A stretch of DNA of 64,000 bases. Source: JACCZR01 sp035296565. Lineage in GTDB: Bacteria; Actinomycetota; Thermoleophilia; Solirubrobacterales; Thermoleophilaceae. Of this stretch, positions 25,732-33,376 are shown piece by piece (within the stretch, counting starts at the first letter, position 1; every line of letters starts with the position of its first letter). The stretch is from positions 1-64,000 of the forward strand of contig DATHAQ010000015.1 in assembly GCA_035296565.1 (NCBI GenBank), read 5' to 3'. The notes under the pieces were generated by a model that saw nothing but the letters and a program-made list of their open reading frames with translations, was not told the origin of the DNA and searched no databases. The position numbers and the translations under genes were made by a program.

Positions 25732-26298
25732 GTGGCCAAGCCCTCGGACCTTCGGCCCCTGCTGCTGACCCCCGGTGAGGCCGCAGCGATGGACGCGCCC
25801 GGCAGCAAGGAGGCCGCCGTCCTGGTGCCGCTCTACACCTCCGACGGCGAGCTGCACGCCGTCTTCACCGAGCGCCGCGGCGACATGCGCAGGCACGCCG
25901 GCGAGATCTCCTTCCCCGGCGGGCGCCAGGACGAGCCCGAGGAGGAGCTGCGTCAGACTGCGCTACGGGAGGCCGAGGAGGAGATCGGGCTGCCACGCGA
26001 CGTGGTCGAGCTGGTGGGAGCGCTTCCGCCGGTGGGCACGTTCGTGACCGGCTACCGGGTGCACCCCTTCGTGGGCACCATCCCCGCCGGGCGCTCCTGG
26101 ACGCCGCAGGAGAACGAGGTCGAGCAGGTGCTCGAGCTGTCGCTGCCGGACCTGGTGCGCGGCTACGAGAACAAGCGACTACTGCGCCGTGGCGTGCCCA
26201 TCAGGACGCCCACCTACACCGTCGACGGGCACTTCGTCTGGGGCGCGACGGCGCGCATAGTCGAGTCGCTGCTCGAGCGGCTCAGCCCTCTCCTCTAG
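25732..26298 (+). CDS. NUDIX hydrolase, CoA-pyrophosphatase (NudL) type
   Basis: The 188-residue protein starting at GTG 25732 carries a full Nudix box, GGRQDEPEEELRQTALREAE followed by EEIGL, near residues 62-86. Upstream it has the NudL-type KEAAVLVPLYTSDGELHAVF and RRHAGEISFPGGR. The CoA diphosphatase subfamily hydrolyses CoA and acyl-CoA to 4'-phosphopantetheine derivatives and adenosine 3',5'-bisphosphate. It converges on the sulfurtransferase gene with interlocked stop codons (CTAG). Confidence 0.88.
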   Translation: MAKPSDLRPLLLTPGEAAAMDAPGSKEAAVLVPLYTSDGELHAVFTERRGDMRRHAGEISFPGGRQDEPEEELRQTALREAEEEIGLPRDVVELVGALPPVGTFVTGYRVHPFVGTIPAGRSWTPQENEVEQVLELSLPDLVRGYENKRLLRRGVPIRTPTYTVDGHFVWGATARIVESLLERLSPLL

Positions 26299-27143
26299 GC
26301 GACGTCCTTCTCGATCGGCACGTCGACCAGATTGCCCCACTCGGTCCACGAGCCGTCGTAGTTCTTGACGTCGCCGTGCCCGAGCAGCTCGTGCAGGACG
26401 AACCACGTGTGGGCCGAGCGCTCGCCGATGCGGCAGTAGGCGATCACGTCCGTGTCGCCGTCCAGGACGCGCTTGCCCTCATAGAGCTCGCGCAGCTCTT
26501 CGGCCGACTTGAAGGTGCCGTCCTCCTTCACCGCCTGAGCCCAGGGCACCGATGCCGCGCCGGGGATGTGCCCCGAGCGCTGGGCGCCCTCGTGCTCGTA
26601 GCCGGCCATCGAGATGAGCTCGCCGGAGAACTCCTGCGGAGAGCGCACGTCCACCAGGCGCGTGTCGGCATCGAGCGCCTCCCGGACCTCGTCGCGCTTC
26701 GCGCGGATCATCTCGTCGCCCTCGTTGGCGGTGAACGTCTGCGCCTCGAAGCTCGGCGTGTCGGTGCTGGTGGGCCGGCCCTCGCTGATCCACTTCTCGC
26801 GCGGGCCGTTGACCAGCTTCACGTTGTCGTGGCCGTAGTACTTGAGGTACCAGTAGGTGTAGGCCGCGAACCAGTTGTTGCGGTCGCCGTAGAGCACGAT
26901 CGTGTGGTCGTTGGAGATGCCCCGCGAGCCGAACAGCTCGCCGAACTCCCGGGGTCCGAGGAAGTCGCGCTTGACCTGGTCCTGGAGGTCCTTCTTCCAG
27001 TCGAAGCCGATCGCGCCCGGAATGTGGGCCTCCTCGTAGAGGGCGGGATTCTCGTCGACCTCGACGATGCGGATCGAGTCGTCGTCTAGATGGTCCTCGA
27101 CCCACTGGGTGTCGACGAGAACGTCATTCGCATAGTCGGCCAC
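26295..27143 (-). CDS. Thiosulfate/3-mercaptopyruvate sulfurtransferase (tandem rhodanese)
   Basis: The 282-residue protein has two rhodanese domains, an inactive N-terminal one (VDTQWVEDHLDDDSIRIVEV) and a C-terminal one with the active-site loop CRIGERS near residue 236. The R-I-G-E-R-S loop is typical of thiosulfate sulfurtransferases. GTG 27143 is supported by GGAGG 7 bases upstream. It transfers sulfane sulfur to cyanide or thiol acceptors. It is transcribed divergently from the zinc-finger protein gene, across a 115-base region that is AT-rich for this genome. Confidence 0.92.
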   Translation of the reverse strand: MADYANDVLVDTQWVEDHLDDDSIRIVEVDENPALYEEAHIPGAIGFDWKKDLQDQVKRDFLGPREFGELFGSRGISNDHTIVLYGDRNNWFAAYTYWYLKYYGHDNVKLVNGPREKWISEGRPTSTDTPSFEAQTFTANEGDEMIRAKRDEVREALDADTRLVDVRSPQEFSGELISMAGYEHEGAQRSGHIPGAASVPWAQAVKEDGTFKSAEELRELYEGKRVLDGDTDVIAYCRIGERSAHTWFVLHELLGHGDVKNYDGSWTEWGNLVDVPIEKDVA

Positions 27144-27245
27144 GATGGAACCTCCGGGTTGGCTTGGAAAGGGCGGAAAGTCTTTCGGGTTACAGGGGGA
27201 TAAGTAATAGCACCGAACCGCCGAGCTGCCATCCGCCCGCCCGGG

Positions 27246-27251
27246 GTACGC
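27246..27251 (+). promoter_or_regulatory. TACGCT -10 box of the zinc-finger protein gene
   Basis: TACGCT fits TANNNT and ends 7 bases before the GTG at 27259, implying a leaderless mRNA. Confidence 0.35.
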
Positions 27252-27258
27252 TCGGGGC

Positions 27259-28161
27259 GTGGAGCACGCCCCCCTCCGCCCCCTCCCCTCACGGCCCACG
27301 CGGCCGGCCGATCCGGACCTCGCGCGGCGCTATGTGGCCGCCCGGCTACCCGGCCTGGACGCCCAGGCAGCCACCGCCCTGGCGCTGGTGGAGCTCGCGC
27401 GGGTGCAGTCCGACCAGGCGGCCCGGGAGCTGGGCCTCGGCGCCGAGGACCTGGGCGCTGCGCTCGCCCGGGCCCGCAAGGAGCTGCGCCGTTCGCGGCG
27501 CGCCCTGGCGGGCAGCGGCTGGTGCGAGAGGGCCGAGCGGCTGATCAGCGACCGCCTGGACGGCGAGCTCGCCCCCCTCGCCACCCGGCGCCTCGACGCC
27601 CACCTGCGCAACTGCCCGCGCTGCGTCGAGCACGAGCTGCGTCTGACCCAGGCCATCGACGAGCTCGTGGCGAGCATGCCGGCCCCCGCCAAGCCCGCCG
27701 GCGCGCTGCGGCTGGTGCTGCCGACCGTGCAGGCGCTGCCCCCGGGGCGCCCGCGCGAGGAGCTTCAGCCCGCCGACGACGAGCCCGCCCAGGCGCCGGA
27801 TGAGCCCTCCCTGGAAGCCGCGCCGGATGAGCCCTCGCTCGAGGCCGCGCCGGATGAGTCCCCGTCGGAGCAGGCCCCGCCCACGCCCGGCACTGCCCTC
27901 CGGCCCGTGGCCGCTCCCCCGGCCGCCCCATCGGCGCCGAGAGTTCGGCCTTCGCGGGCCGCCGGCCCGCCTCCGCCTGCCCCGCTGAATCCGGACTTTT
28001 CCACGCAGGCGCCAGTTCGCGCTCCTCGGCCGCTCGCCGACCCCCGGCCCGTCGCGGCGCTCATCGGCGCCTTCGCCTGGCACATTGCCTTCGCGCTGGC
28101 GCTGACACTGGCCTTGGCCGCCATCGCAATCACCGCGATCGGCATCGGCGGCGGGCTCTAG
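27259..28161 (+). CDS. Anti-sigma-factor-like protein: helical HTH-like domain, zinc finger (zf-HC2) and membrane anchor
   Basis: The 300-residue protein has three parts. Residues about 15-85 form helices resembling a sigma-70 region 4 or HTH (ALALVELARVQSDQAARELG, then ARKELRRSRRAL). A zf-HC2 motif, HLRNCPRCVEHE, follows near 113-124, preceded by LISDRLDGELAPLATRRLDA as in anti-sigma factors. A Pro/Ala/Glu-rich linker (about 150-260, with DEPSLEAAP twice) precedes one transmembrane helix at the C-terminus (AFALALTLALAAIAITAIG). It thus looks like an ECF sigma-4-type segment fused to its own anti-sigma module on a membrane anchor. No separate sigma factor gene is adjacent. The role is inferred. 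Confidence 0.7.
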   Translation: MEHAPLRPLPSRPTRPADPDLARRYVAARLPGLDAQAATALALVELARVQSDQAARELGLGAEDLGAALARARKELRRSRRALAGSGWCERAERLISDRLDGELAPLATRRLDAHLRNCPRCVEHELRLTQAIDELVASMPAPAKPAGALRLVLPTVQALPPGRPREELQPADDEPAQAPDEPSLEAAPDEPSLEAAPDESPSEQAPPTPGTALRPVAAPPAAPSAPRVRPSRAAGPPPPAPLNPDFSTQAPVRAPRPLADPRPVAALIGAFAWHIAFALALTLALAAIAITAIGIGGGL

Positions 28162-28211
28162 CCGTAGTCCACGAGCGTGCGGCGCCGGGGCGAAGCGCGC
28201 ACCCGGGCCGC

Positions 28212-28240
28212 GGAATCCGTCAGGCGGCTGACGAATTTCC
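28212..28240. terminator. Palindromic 3'-end element, copy T3
   Basis: The inverted repeat GGAAtccGTCAG-GCGG-CTGACgaATTTCC lies in the 118-base gap between two convergent genes. It shares its core with copies T1, T2, T4 and T5. Confidence 0.6.
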
Positions 28241-28279
28241 TCGAGCCGTGTGCACGGTCGCCGCTCGGCACGGCCGCGG

Positions 28280-28771
28280 CTAGGCCCCTAGGACTTCGGC
28301 CACCCCGTGCCCCATCGCCGCCGACCACCGGTTGGGGTCCACAGGGTCCTCCTCGATTATTGCCACCGGCATGCGGAAGGTCTCCCCCACCTCGCGGACG
28401 ATCGCCGCGCCCGAGCTCAGCAGCTCGGCGTCCACGCTCCCGGACGCCTCGTAGATCAGGCCCCGCGCGGGGGAGTCCACCAGCTTCTCCTGCAGGGAAC
28501 GAAGTCGCGGTCCGTGCAGCGCGGCCAGGTCGTCGGGCGGCCCCGACGCGCTTCCCATCAGCCAGCACACCGCGCTCACCCCCTCCAGCAGCGGAAGCAC
28601 GCTGCCCAGGCGGTCGGGTTCTGCCGCCGCCGCCTCGGCGCCTGCGGCCTCGATGGGGGAGAGCCGCTCAGCCGAGCGCGAGGTGCCGCGGACCGAATGG
28701 CCCTCGGCGATCAGCGCGGCCGCGAGCCGGCGGCCGCGACAGCCGCAACCGACGATGAGGATGCGGGCCAA
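28280..28771 (-). CDS. Short NAD(P)-binding Rossmann protein
   Basis: The 163-residue protein begins MARILIVGCGCRGRRLAAAL, a G-x-G-x-x-G nucleotide-binding turn of the NAD-dependent epimerase type. It continues with VRGTSRSAERLSPIEAAGAE (beta2 and the acidic/Arg end typical of NADP binding), VSAVCWLMGS and GLIYEASGSVD. It lacks the YxxxK catalytic pair and the substrate-binding half of normal epimerases, so it is a minimal Rossmann domain, possibly a regulatory or degenerated SDR. It follows the membrane protein gene at 28775 by 3 bases. Confidence 0.7.
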   Translation of the reverse strand: MARILIVGCGCRGRRLAAALIAEGHSVRGTSRSAERLSPIEAAGAEAAAAEPDRLGSVLPLLEGVSAVCWLMGSASGPPDDLAALHGPRLRSLQEKLVDSPARGLIYEASGSVDAELLSSGAAIVREVGETFRMPVAIIEEDPVDPNRWSAAMGHGVAEVLGA

Positions 28772-28774
28772 CCC

Positions 28775-29080
28775 TCAGGGCTCGTCGCGCCGGCGCGAGC
28801 GCTCCAGCTGCTCGGCCCGCCAGCGCTCGTCCTCGCGCAGCTTTTCCTCGACGTCCTCCTCGCTGAGCTCCGGCCGGCCGCTGCGCCGCCGCCGCTCGTT
28901 CTGGGCCTCGAGCATCTGGTCGATGTCCTCGAGCTCCAGCTCGGCCTCGAGCTCCGGTGAGCGGGTCGGCTTCCAGTCCACCTGCTCGGCGCCCGAGCCG
29001 GGATAGAACCTGCCGAGCGCGAGGAAGATCAAGACGACCACCAGCAGGGCGAAGAACATGAACACCCCGAATTCGTCCAT
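28775..29080 (-). CDS. Small membrane protein with charged coiled-coil tail
   Basis: The 101-residue protein has an N-terminal transmembrane helix (FGVFMFFALLVVVLIFLALG, residues 4-23), a short linker with PGSGAEQVDWKPTRSPE and then a highly charged helix (EAELELEDIDQMLEAQNERR and EEDVEEKLREDERWRAEQLE). A one-span anchor with a cytoplasmic coiled coil is likely. I do not recognise the family. TAGACT lies 6 bases before the ATG, so the mRNA is probably leaderless and shared with the Rossmann gene 3 bases downstream. Confidence 0.75.
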   Translation of the reverse strand: MDEFGVFMFFALLVVVLIFLALGRFYPGSGAEQVDWKPTRSPELEAELELEDIDQMLEAQNERRRRSGRPELSEEDVEEKLREDERWRAEQLERSRRRDEP

Positions 29081-29086
29081 CGCGGC

Positions 29087-29092
29087 AGTCTA
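29087..29092 (-). promoter_or_regulatory. TAGACT -10 box of the small membrane protein gene
   Basis: TAGACT on the minus strand lies 6 bases before the ATG at 29080. It is identical to the box of tRNA-Pro. Confidence 0.5.
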
Positions 29093-29131
29093 CGGCCGCC
29101 CGGGCGCCACGCCAAAGCCGGGTCCCAGACG

Positions 29132-29167
29132 CAAGCGGCCACGGCCCCGAGGGGCCGCGGCCGCTTG
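29132..29167. terminator. Strong GC-rich hairpin downstream of the repeat-protein gene
   Basis: CAAGCGGCC pairs with GGCCGCTTG and, inside, CGGCCCC pairs with GGGGCCG, with one mismatch and a tiny loop. It lies 18 bases after the stop of the minus-strand gene at 29185. There is no U-tract, so it would be an actinobacterial-type L-shaped terminator or an mRNA 3' stabiliser. Confidence 0.5.
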
Positions 29168-29184
29168 ACGCCCTTCGCCTTGAG

Positions 29185-29802
29185 CTAGCGGCGCTCGGTC
29201 TTGCCGGTGCCGTCGCGTCCGTCGGTCTCGCCGCGGGTGGAGACGCCGGTGTCGGCGCGCGGGTCCGTGTTGCCGCGCGTCTCGTGACCGGTGCCCTGCG
29301 TCCGCTCGGTCTTGCCGGTGTTGTCGCCCGGGTCGGTCTCACCGCGGGTCGATACGCCGGTGTTCTGACCACCGCGGTCGCTGTTGCCGCGGGTCTCGCG
29401 ACCGGTGCCCTGGTTGGTACCCGTGTTCGTGGCCGTGTTGTCGGCGCCAGTGCGGGTGTTGGTCTGGCCGTTGGTCCCGGTGTTGGAGTCGGTGTTCGCG
29501 TTGGTGTCGTCGTCGTCGCCGTCGCCGCTGCCGGGGCCGCTGTTGTCGTCGCTGCCGCTCGACCCCGGACCGCTGTTCGAGCTCTGCTGGATCACGGCGG
29601 CCGGCGCGTCACCGGAGCCCGAGCCCGAGTCCGCCAGGGCCGTGGCCGACCACAGAAGGGGCACCGAGAGCACGTAGACCAGCGCCACGGCGATCATGAA
29701 GCCCTTGCGCGGGAGCGAGCGCTGGTTCTCCAGCTCGGCTCCGTCGCCCGACAGGCCCAGGAAGAGGGCGGGAGCACCCGCCCGGTGATTGTCGCTCTGC
29801 AT
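29185..29802 (-). CDS. Secreted or anchored low-complexity protein with C-terminal tandem repeats
   Basis: I used the ATG at 29802 because GGGGGA lies about 8 bases upstream. The 205-residue protein has a hydrophobic segment (MIAVALVYVLSVPLLWSATA, about 35-54) ending in ALA-D, so it is a late signal peptide or a type-II anchor. The rest is Gly/Ser/Asp/Asn/Thr-rich (DDDDTNANTDSNTGTNGQTN). Two C-terminal units of 37-38 residues each contain ETRGN-x-D, NTGVSTRGETD or DTGVSTRGETD and GTGKTER or NTGKTER. The composition suggests an extracellular, disordered, possibly calcium-binding or cell-surface protein. I do not recognise a family. The repeats exist in DNA as well (about 29188-29412). Confidence 0.7.
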   Translation of the reverse strand: MQSDNHRAGAPALFLGLSGDGAELENQRSLPRKGFMIAVALVYVLSVPLLWSATALADSGSGSGDAPAAVIQQSSNSGPGSSGSDDNSGPGSGDGDDDDTNANTDSNTGTNGQTNTRTGADNTATNTGTNQGTGRETRGNSDRGGQNTGVSTRGETDPGDNTGKTERTQGTGHETRGNTDPRADTGVSTRGETDGRDGTGKTERR

Positions 29803-29876
29803 GTGGAAGATCCCCCTTGGGTTCCGCTGTTGTGTGTGAGCTGAACCCGCCGGGGCCTCAAAGCTCACGCAAGTCT

Positions 29877-30773
29877 TCAGCGCAGGCGCGTGCCCATGCG
29901 CCCGAAGGACAGCTTGCGCGGCAGCGCGGCCACCAACGGCTGGAGGGCCAGAGCGGCCTGCGCGGCGGTCGGGCGCTCGGCGGGGTCCGGTTCGAGCATG
30001 GCCTCGACGAGCTCACGGAGTGCGGCGGGGGCATCGACCAGGTACTCGGGCTCGTGGACCAGCTGGGGGAAGCGCACCTCGCGGTCCTCGGAGTCGCCGG
30101 CTCCCCTGGGCCGCGGAAAGGGCCGGCTGCCCGAGACCGCGTGGTACAGGGTGGCCCCGAGCCCCCACACGTCGGAGGCGGGGCCGACCTGGCCCGGGAA
30201 GCGCTCGGGGGCGCACTGCTCGGGAGGCATGTAGGCGTCGGTGCCGATAGGCCCGGTCAGGCTCGCGGCGTCCGCCACCGTGCGGGCGATGCTCAGGTCG
30301 ATCAGCCTCGGCGGCACGCCCATGACGATGTTGTCGGGCTTCGTGTCGAGGTGGACCCAGCCCTCCTCGTGCATGTAGTGCAGCGCTGCCGCCACGTGCG
30401 CGGCGAGCGGCAGCAGCTGCTCGAGCCCGAGCGGCCCGCCCTTGCGGATCAGCCGTCGAAGCGTCGGCCCCTCGAGGTGCTCGATCAGCACATGTGGATG
30501 GGGGCCCTCGAGCACCGCGTCGAAGCCCCGCACCAGGACCGGGTGGGCGAGCCGCTCCAGGGCCGCGGCCTCCTCGCTCAGCTCCCTCAGGGCCTTCGAG
30601 GAGTCGGCCTGGTCGGGCCGGATGACCTTGGCCACCATGATCGCGAACAGCCGGTCGTCCCAGACCAGCATCACCTCGAAGCGGCTGCCGCCACCCAGCA
30701 CGCGTAGCACGGAGCGTCCGGGCGCGATCTCGTCGCCCTCCTCGAAGCCCCATGAAGCCGCCTCAGCCGCCAT
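29877..30773 (-). CDS. Serine/threonine protein kinase-like protein with an atypical DFG motif
   Basis: The protein has a complete but divergent Hanks-type kinase fold. It has a glycine loop LGGGSRFEV, the lysine in MVAKVIR and the catalytic loop HLDTKPDN, where HRD is HLD but Asp, Lys and Asn are kept. LIDLSIAR stands in place of DFG (Asp kept, FG replaced by LS), followed by GTDAYMPPEQ and DVWGLGATLYH. The essential acidic residues are there, so activity is possible. No extracellular or PASTA domain and no clear membrane span follow the kinase domain. I chose the ATG at 30773 because GGAGA is 6 bases upstream; an ATG at 30788 also exists and would overlap the divergent acyl-CoA dehydrogenase start. 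Confidence 0.85.
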   Translation of the reverse strand: MAAEAASWGFEEGDEIAPGRSVLRVLGGGSRFEVMLVWDDRLFAIMVAKVIRPDQADSSKALRELSEEAAALERLAHPVLVRGFDAVLEGPHPHVLIEHLEGPTLRRLIRKGGPLGLEQLLPLAAHVAAALHYMHEEGWVHLDTKPDNIVMGVPPRLIDLSIARTVADAASLTGPIGTDAYMPPEQCAPERFPGQVGPASDVWGLGATLYHAVSGSRPFPRPRGAGDSEDREVRFPQLVHEPEYLVDAPAALRELVEAMLEPDPAERPTAAQAALALQPLVAALPRKLSFGRMGTRLR

Positions 30774-30786
30774 GGCCGTCTCCATC

Positions 30787-31962
30787 ATGCAGAATCCTCA
30801 ACCCGTGATCAGCTTCGAGCTCACGGACGAGCAGCGGTTGGTGCATGAGACCGCTCGCGAGTTCGCCGACCGCGAGATCGTCCCCCGCGCACGGGAGAAC
30901 GACCGCAACGAGCACTTCGACCTCGACCTGGTCGCCAAGCTCGGCGAGATGGGCTACCTGGGCTCGATCGTCTCCGAGGAGTACGGAGGCCGCGGGATCG
31001 ACTACCGCACCTACGCGCTGATCGTGGAGCAGGTGGGCCGCGGCGACTCGAGTGCCCGCACCATGGTCTCCGTGCAGACCTCGCTCGTGTGCTCGTCGAT
31101 CGAACGCTGGGGCAGCGAAGAGCAGAAGCAGCGCTGGCTGCCGCGGCTGTGCTCGGGGGAAGCCCTCGGGTGCTTCGGGCTCACCGAGCCCGGGACCGGC
31201 TCGGATGCGGCGAACCTCGCCACCCGTGCCGAGCAGATGGACGGCGGCTGGCGGCTCACCGGCCAGAAGCAATGGATCTCGATGGGCAACTACGCCGAGG
31301 TGGCGCTGGTCTTCGCCCAGACCGACCCCGAGCGAAGGCACCGCGGCCTGGCGGCCTTCCTGGTGCCCACCGCGTCGGAGGGCTTCTCCTCGACCGCCGT
31401 GCACGGCAAGCTCGGCCTGCGCGCGGCGGACACCGCCGAGCTGTTCCTGGACGGCGTCGAGGTGGCCGACGACGCGCTGCTCGGCGAGGTGGGCGATGGC
31501 TTCAAGGTCGCCATGTCGGCGCTGGACTCCGGGCGCTTCAGCGTCGCGGCGGGGTGCGTGGGCATCTGCCAGGGCTGCGTCGACGCGTCGGTGGCCTACG
31601 CCGGCGAGCGCGAGCAGTTCGGCCGCCCGCTGGCCTCCTTCCAGCTCGTGCAGGAGCTGATCGCGGACATGGTGGTGGAGACCGAGGCCGCGCGGGCGCT
31701 GGTGTGGAGAGCGGCGTGGCTGAAGGATCGTGGGGACCCCAACACCACCGAGACTTCGATCGCCAAGCTGTACGCCACCGAGGCCTCCGTCCGAGCCGCC
31801 AACAACGCGATCCAGGTCCACGGCGGCGCGGGCTACGTGGACGAGTACCCCGTGGAGCGCTACCTGCGCGATGCGCGCGTGACGACCCTCTACGAGGGCA
31901 CCTCCCAGATCCAGAAGCTGATCATCGGCCGCGCGATGACCGGCGTGAACGCGATGGTGTGA
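30787..31962 (+). CDS. Acyl-CoA dehydrogenase
   Basis: This FAD enzyme of about 391 residues catalyses alpha,beta-dehydrogenation of acyl-CoA. It has the N-terminal FELTDEQRLVHETAREFAD, the FAD/substrate motifs CFGLTEPGTGSDAANLATRA and GQKQWISMGNYAE, the central REQFGRPLASFQLVQ and the C-terminal VHGGAGYVDEYPVERYLRDA with the catalytic-Glu motif YEGTSQIQKLIIGR. It is the butyryl/short-chain type by length and layout. It starts an operon whose next genes are a crotonase, a TMEM175-like channel and a 3-hydroxyacyl-CoA dehydrogenase. The start (ATG 30787 or GTG 30805) has no clear ribosome site. The natural electron acceptor would be ETF, not encoded here. Confidence 0.93.
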   Translation: MQNPQPVISFELTDEQRLVHETAREFADREIVPRARENDRNEHFDLDLVAKLGEMGYLGSIVSEEYGGRGIDYRTYALIVEQVGRGDSSARTMVSVQTSLVCSSIERWGSEEQKQRWLPRLCSGEALGCFGLTEPGTGSDAANLATRAEQMDGGWRLTGQKQWISMGNYAEVALVFAQTDPERRHRGLAAFLVPTASEGFSSTAVHGKLGLRAADTAELFLDGVEVADDALLGEVGDGFKVAMSALDSGRFSVAAGCVGICQGCVDASVAYAGEREQFGRPLASFQLVQELIADMVVETEAARALVWRAAWLKDRGDPNTTETSIAKLYATEASVRAANNAIQVHGGAGYVDEYPVERYLRDARVTTLYEGTSQIQKLIIGRAMTGVNAMV

Positions 31963-32738
31963 TGGCGGGCGAGGGACCGGTACTCAGCGAGCGCCGCGGG
32001 CCCGTCGGGGTCGCCTACCTCAACCGCCCCGACGCCCGCAATGCGCTCTCCGCCGAGCTGATGGACGAGCTCGCGGGCCAGCTCGAAGCCTGGGACGCCG
32101 ACGATGAGGTGCGCTGCATCGTGATCGCGGGCAGCGACGAATACTTCGCCGCGGGCGGCGACATCAAGATGATGGCCGAGCGCGGCTTTCAGGACTTCGT
32201 GACCGAGGCCGGGACGAGCTTCTGGCGACGGGTGGCGAGCTGCAACACGCCGCTGATCGCCGCCGTGTCGGGCTATGCCCTGGGCGGGGGCTGCGAGCTC
32301 GCTCTGCTGTGCGACATGGTCGTGGCCTCCGAGACCGCCGAGTTCGGCCAGCCCGAGATCATGCTGGGCGTCATTCCCGGCGGCGGGGGCACCCAGCGCC
32401 TGACTCGGGTCATGGGCAAGCAGCAGGCGATGGAGCTCGTGCTGACGGGCCGGCGGATCGATGGCGAGGAGGCGCACCGCCTGGGCCTGGTCAACGTCGT
32501 GGCTCGCAAGCGCGAGTGGCTGGACCGCGCGCTGGAGCTCGCCTCGGTGGTGGCCTCGCGCGCCCCCTTGGCCGCGCAGATGGCCAAGAAGGCGGTGCTG
32601 GCCGCCGACGAGATGGCCCTCAGCGCGGGCCTGGACACCGAGCGGCGGCTGTTCGAGCTGGCGCTCGCCACCGAGGACCGGGTCGAGGGGATGGCCGCCT
32701 TCATCGAAAAGCGCAAGCCCGACTTCCGCGCCCGTTGA
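31962..32738 (+). CDS. Enoyl-CoA hydratase
   Basis: The 258-residue crotonase has the CoA-binding AAGGDIKMM oxyanion segment, the first catalytic glutamate in YALGGGCELALLCD and the second in FGQPEIMLGVIPGGGGTQRL, so both hydratase glutamates are present. It hydrates trans-2-enoyl-CoA to 3-hydroxyacyl-CoA. Its ATG shares one base with the acyl-CoA dehydrogenase stop (TGATG), and the following gene starts on a TTG overlapping its own stop, so this is a tightly coupled beta-oxidation operon. Confidence 0.94.
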   Translation: MAGEGPVLSERRGPVGVAYLNRPDARNALSAELMDELAGQLEAWDADDEVRCIVIAGSDEYFAAGGDIKMMAERGFQDFVTEAGTSFWRRVASCNTPLIAAVSGYALGGGCELALLCDMVVASETAEFGQPEIMLGVIPGGGGTQRLTRVMGKQQAMELVLTGRRIDGEEAHRLGLVNVVARKREWLDRALELASVVASRAPLAAQMAKKAVLAADEMALSAGLDTERRLFELALATEDRVEGMAAFIEKRKPDFRAR

Positions 32739-33376
32739 AGCGCAAGTACCCGCGCGGAGAGGAGGAGTTCGGGCGTGTGCTCTCCTTCAGCGACGGCGTC
32801 TACGCGATCGCCATCACCCTGCTGGTCCTGAGCATCGACCTGCCCCACCTGTCGGTCGGAGGGAGCGCTAACGAGTTGCTCGACTCCCTCAGCGACACCG
32901 AGCCGCAGATCATCAGCTACGCGATCAGCTTCGCCGTGATCGGGCGCTTCTGGATCGCCCATCACCAATTCTTCTCCCGGCTGCATGCGCTCGACGGCGG
33001 CGTGATCGCCCTCAACCTCGTCTCGCTCGCGGTGATCGCGTTTCTTCCCTTCCCCACGGACGTCCTCGGCAACTACTTCGAGAACCCGGTCGCCGTAGCG
33101 CTCTACGCGGTCAACGTCGCAGCCATCAGTGCGCTCGAGGTCCTCATGTTCGACCGGGCCCACAAGCAGGACCTGCTCGACCCGAGGCTCAGCGAGAGCG
33201 TATTTCGCTGGTCGCGTGCCGGCGCCCTGGCCCCGGTGGTCTTCTTCTCGCTGTCGGTCCCGGTGGCCTTCGTCAGCTCGGCGCTCGCCTGCGTGTTCTG
33301 GTTCGGCGGCCTTCCGTACCAGGTCTTCTACCTCAACCGCCGCAAGCCGGCGGACGCGGACACGCAGCTGCGGTGA
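32735..33376 (+). CDS. TMEM175-like potassium channel protein (DUF1211)
   Basis: The 213-residue membrane protein has the TMEM175 signature FSDGVYAIAITLLVL near residues 18-32, followed by helices including ISYAISFAVIGRFWIAHHQF, VIALNLVSLAVIAFLPFP and PVAVALYAVNVAAISALEVL, and two more near the C-terminus, giving six spans. TMEM175-family proteins are tetrameric or pseudo-tetrameric K+ channels gated independently of a P-loop. The TTG start overlaps the crotonase stop (TTGA) and its TGA overlaps the next GTG, so it is embedded in a fatty-acid oxidation operon. This context is unusual for an ion channel. Confidence 0.85.
   Translation: MKRKYPRGEEEFGRVLSFSDGVYAIAITLLVLSIDLPHLSVGGSANELLDSLSDTEPQIISYAISFAVIGRFWIAHHQFFSRLHALDGGVIALNLVSLAVIAFLPFPTDVLGNYFENPVAVALYAVNVAAISALEVLMFDRAHKQDLLDPRLSESVFRWSRAGALAPVVFFSLSVPVAFVSSALACVFWFGGLPYQVFYLNRRKPADADTQLR

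Noticed and set aside
29188..29412. CRISPR array
   Set aside because: The repeated units are coding, contiguous without spacers and in frame; no cas genes are present.
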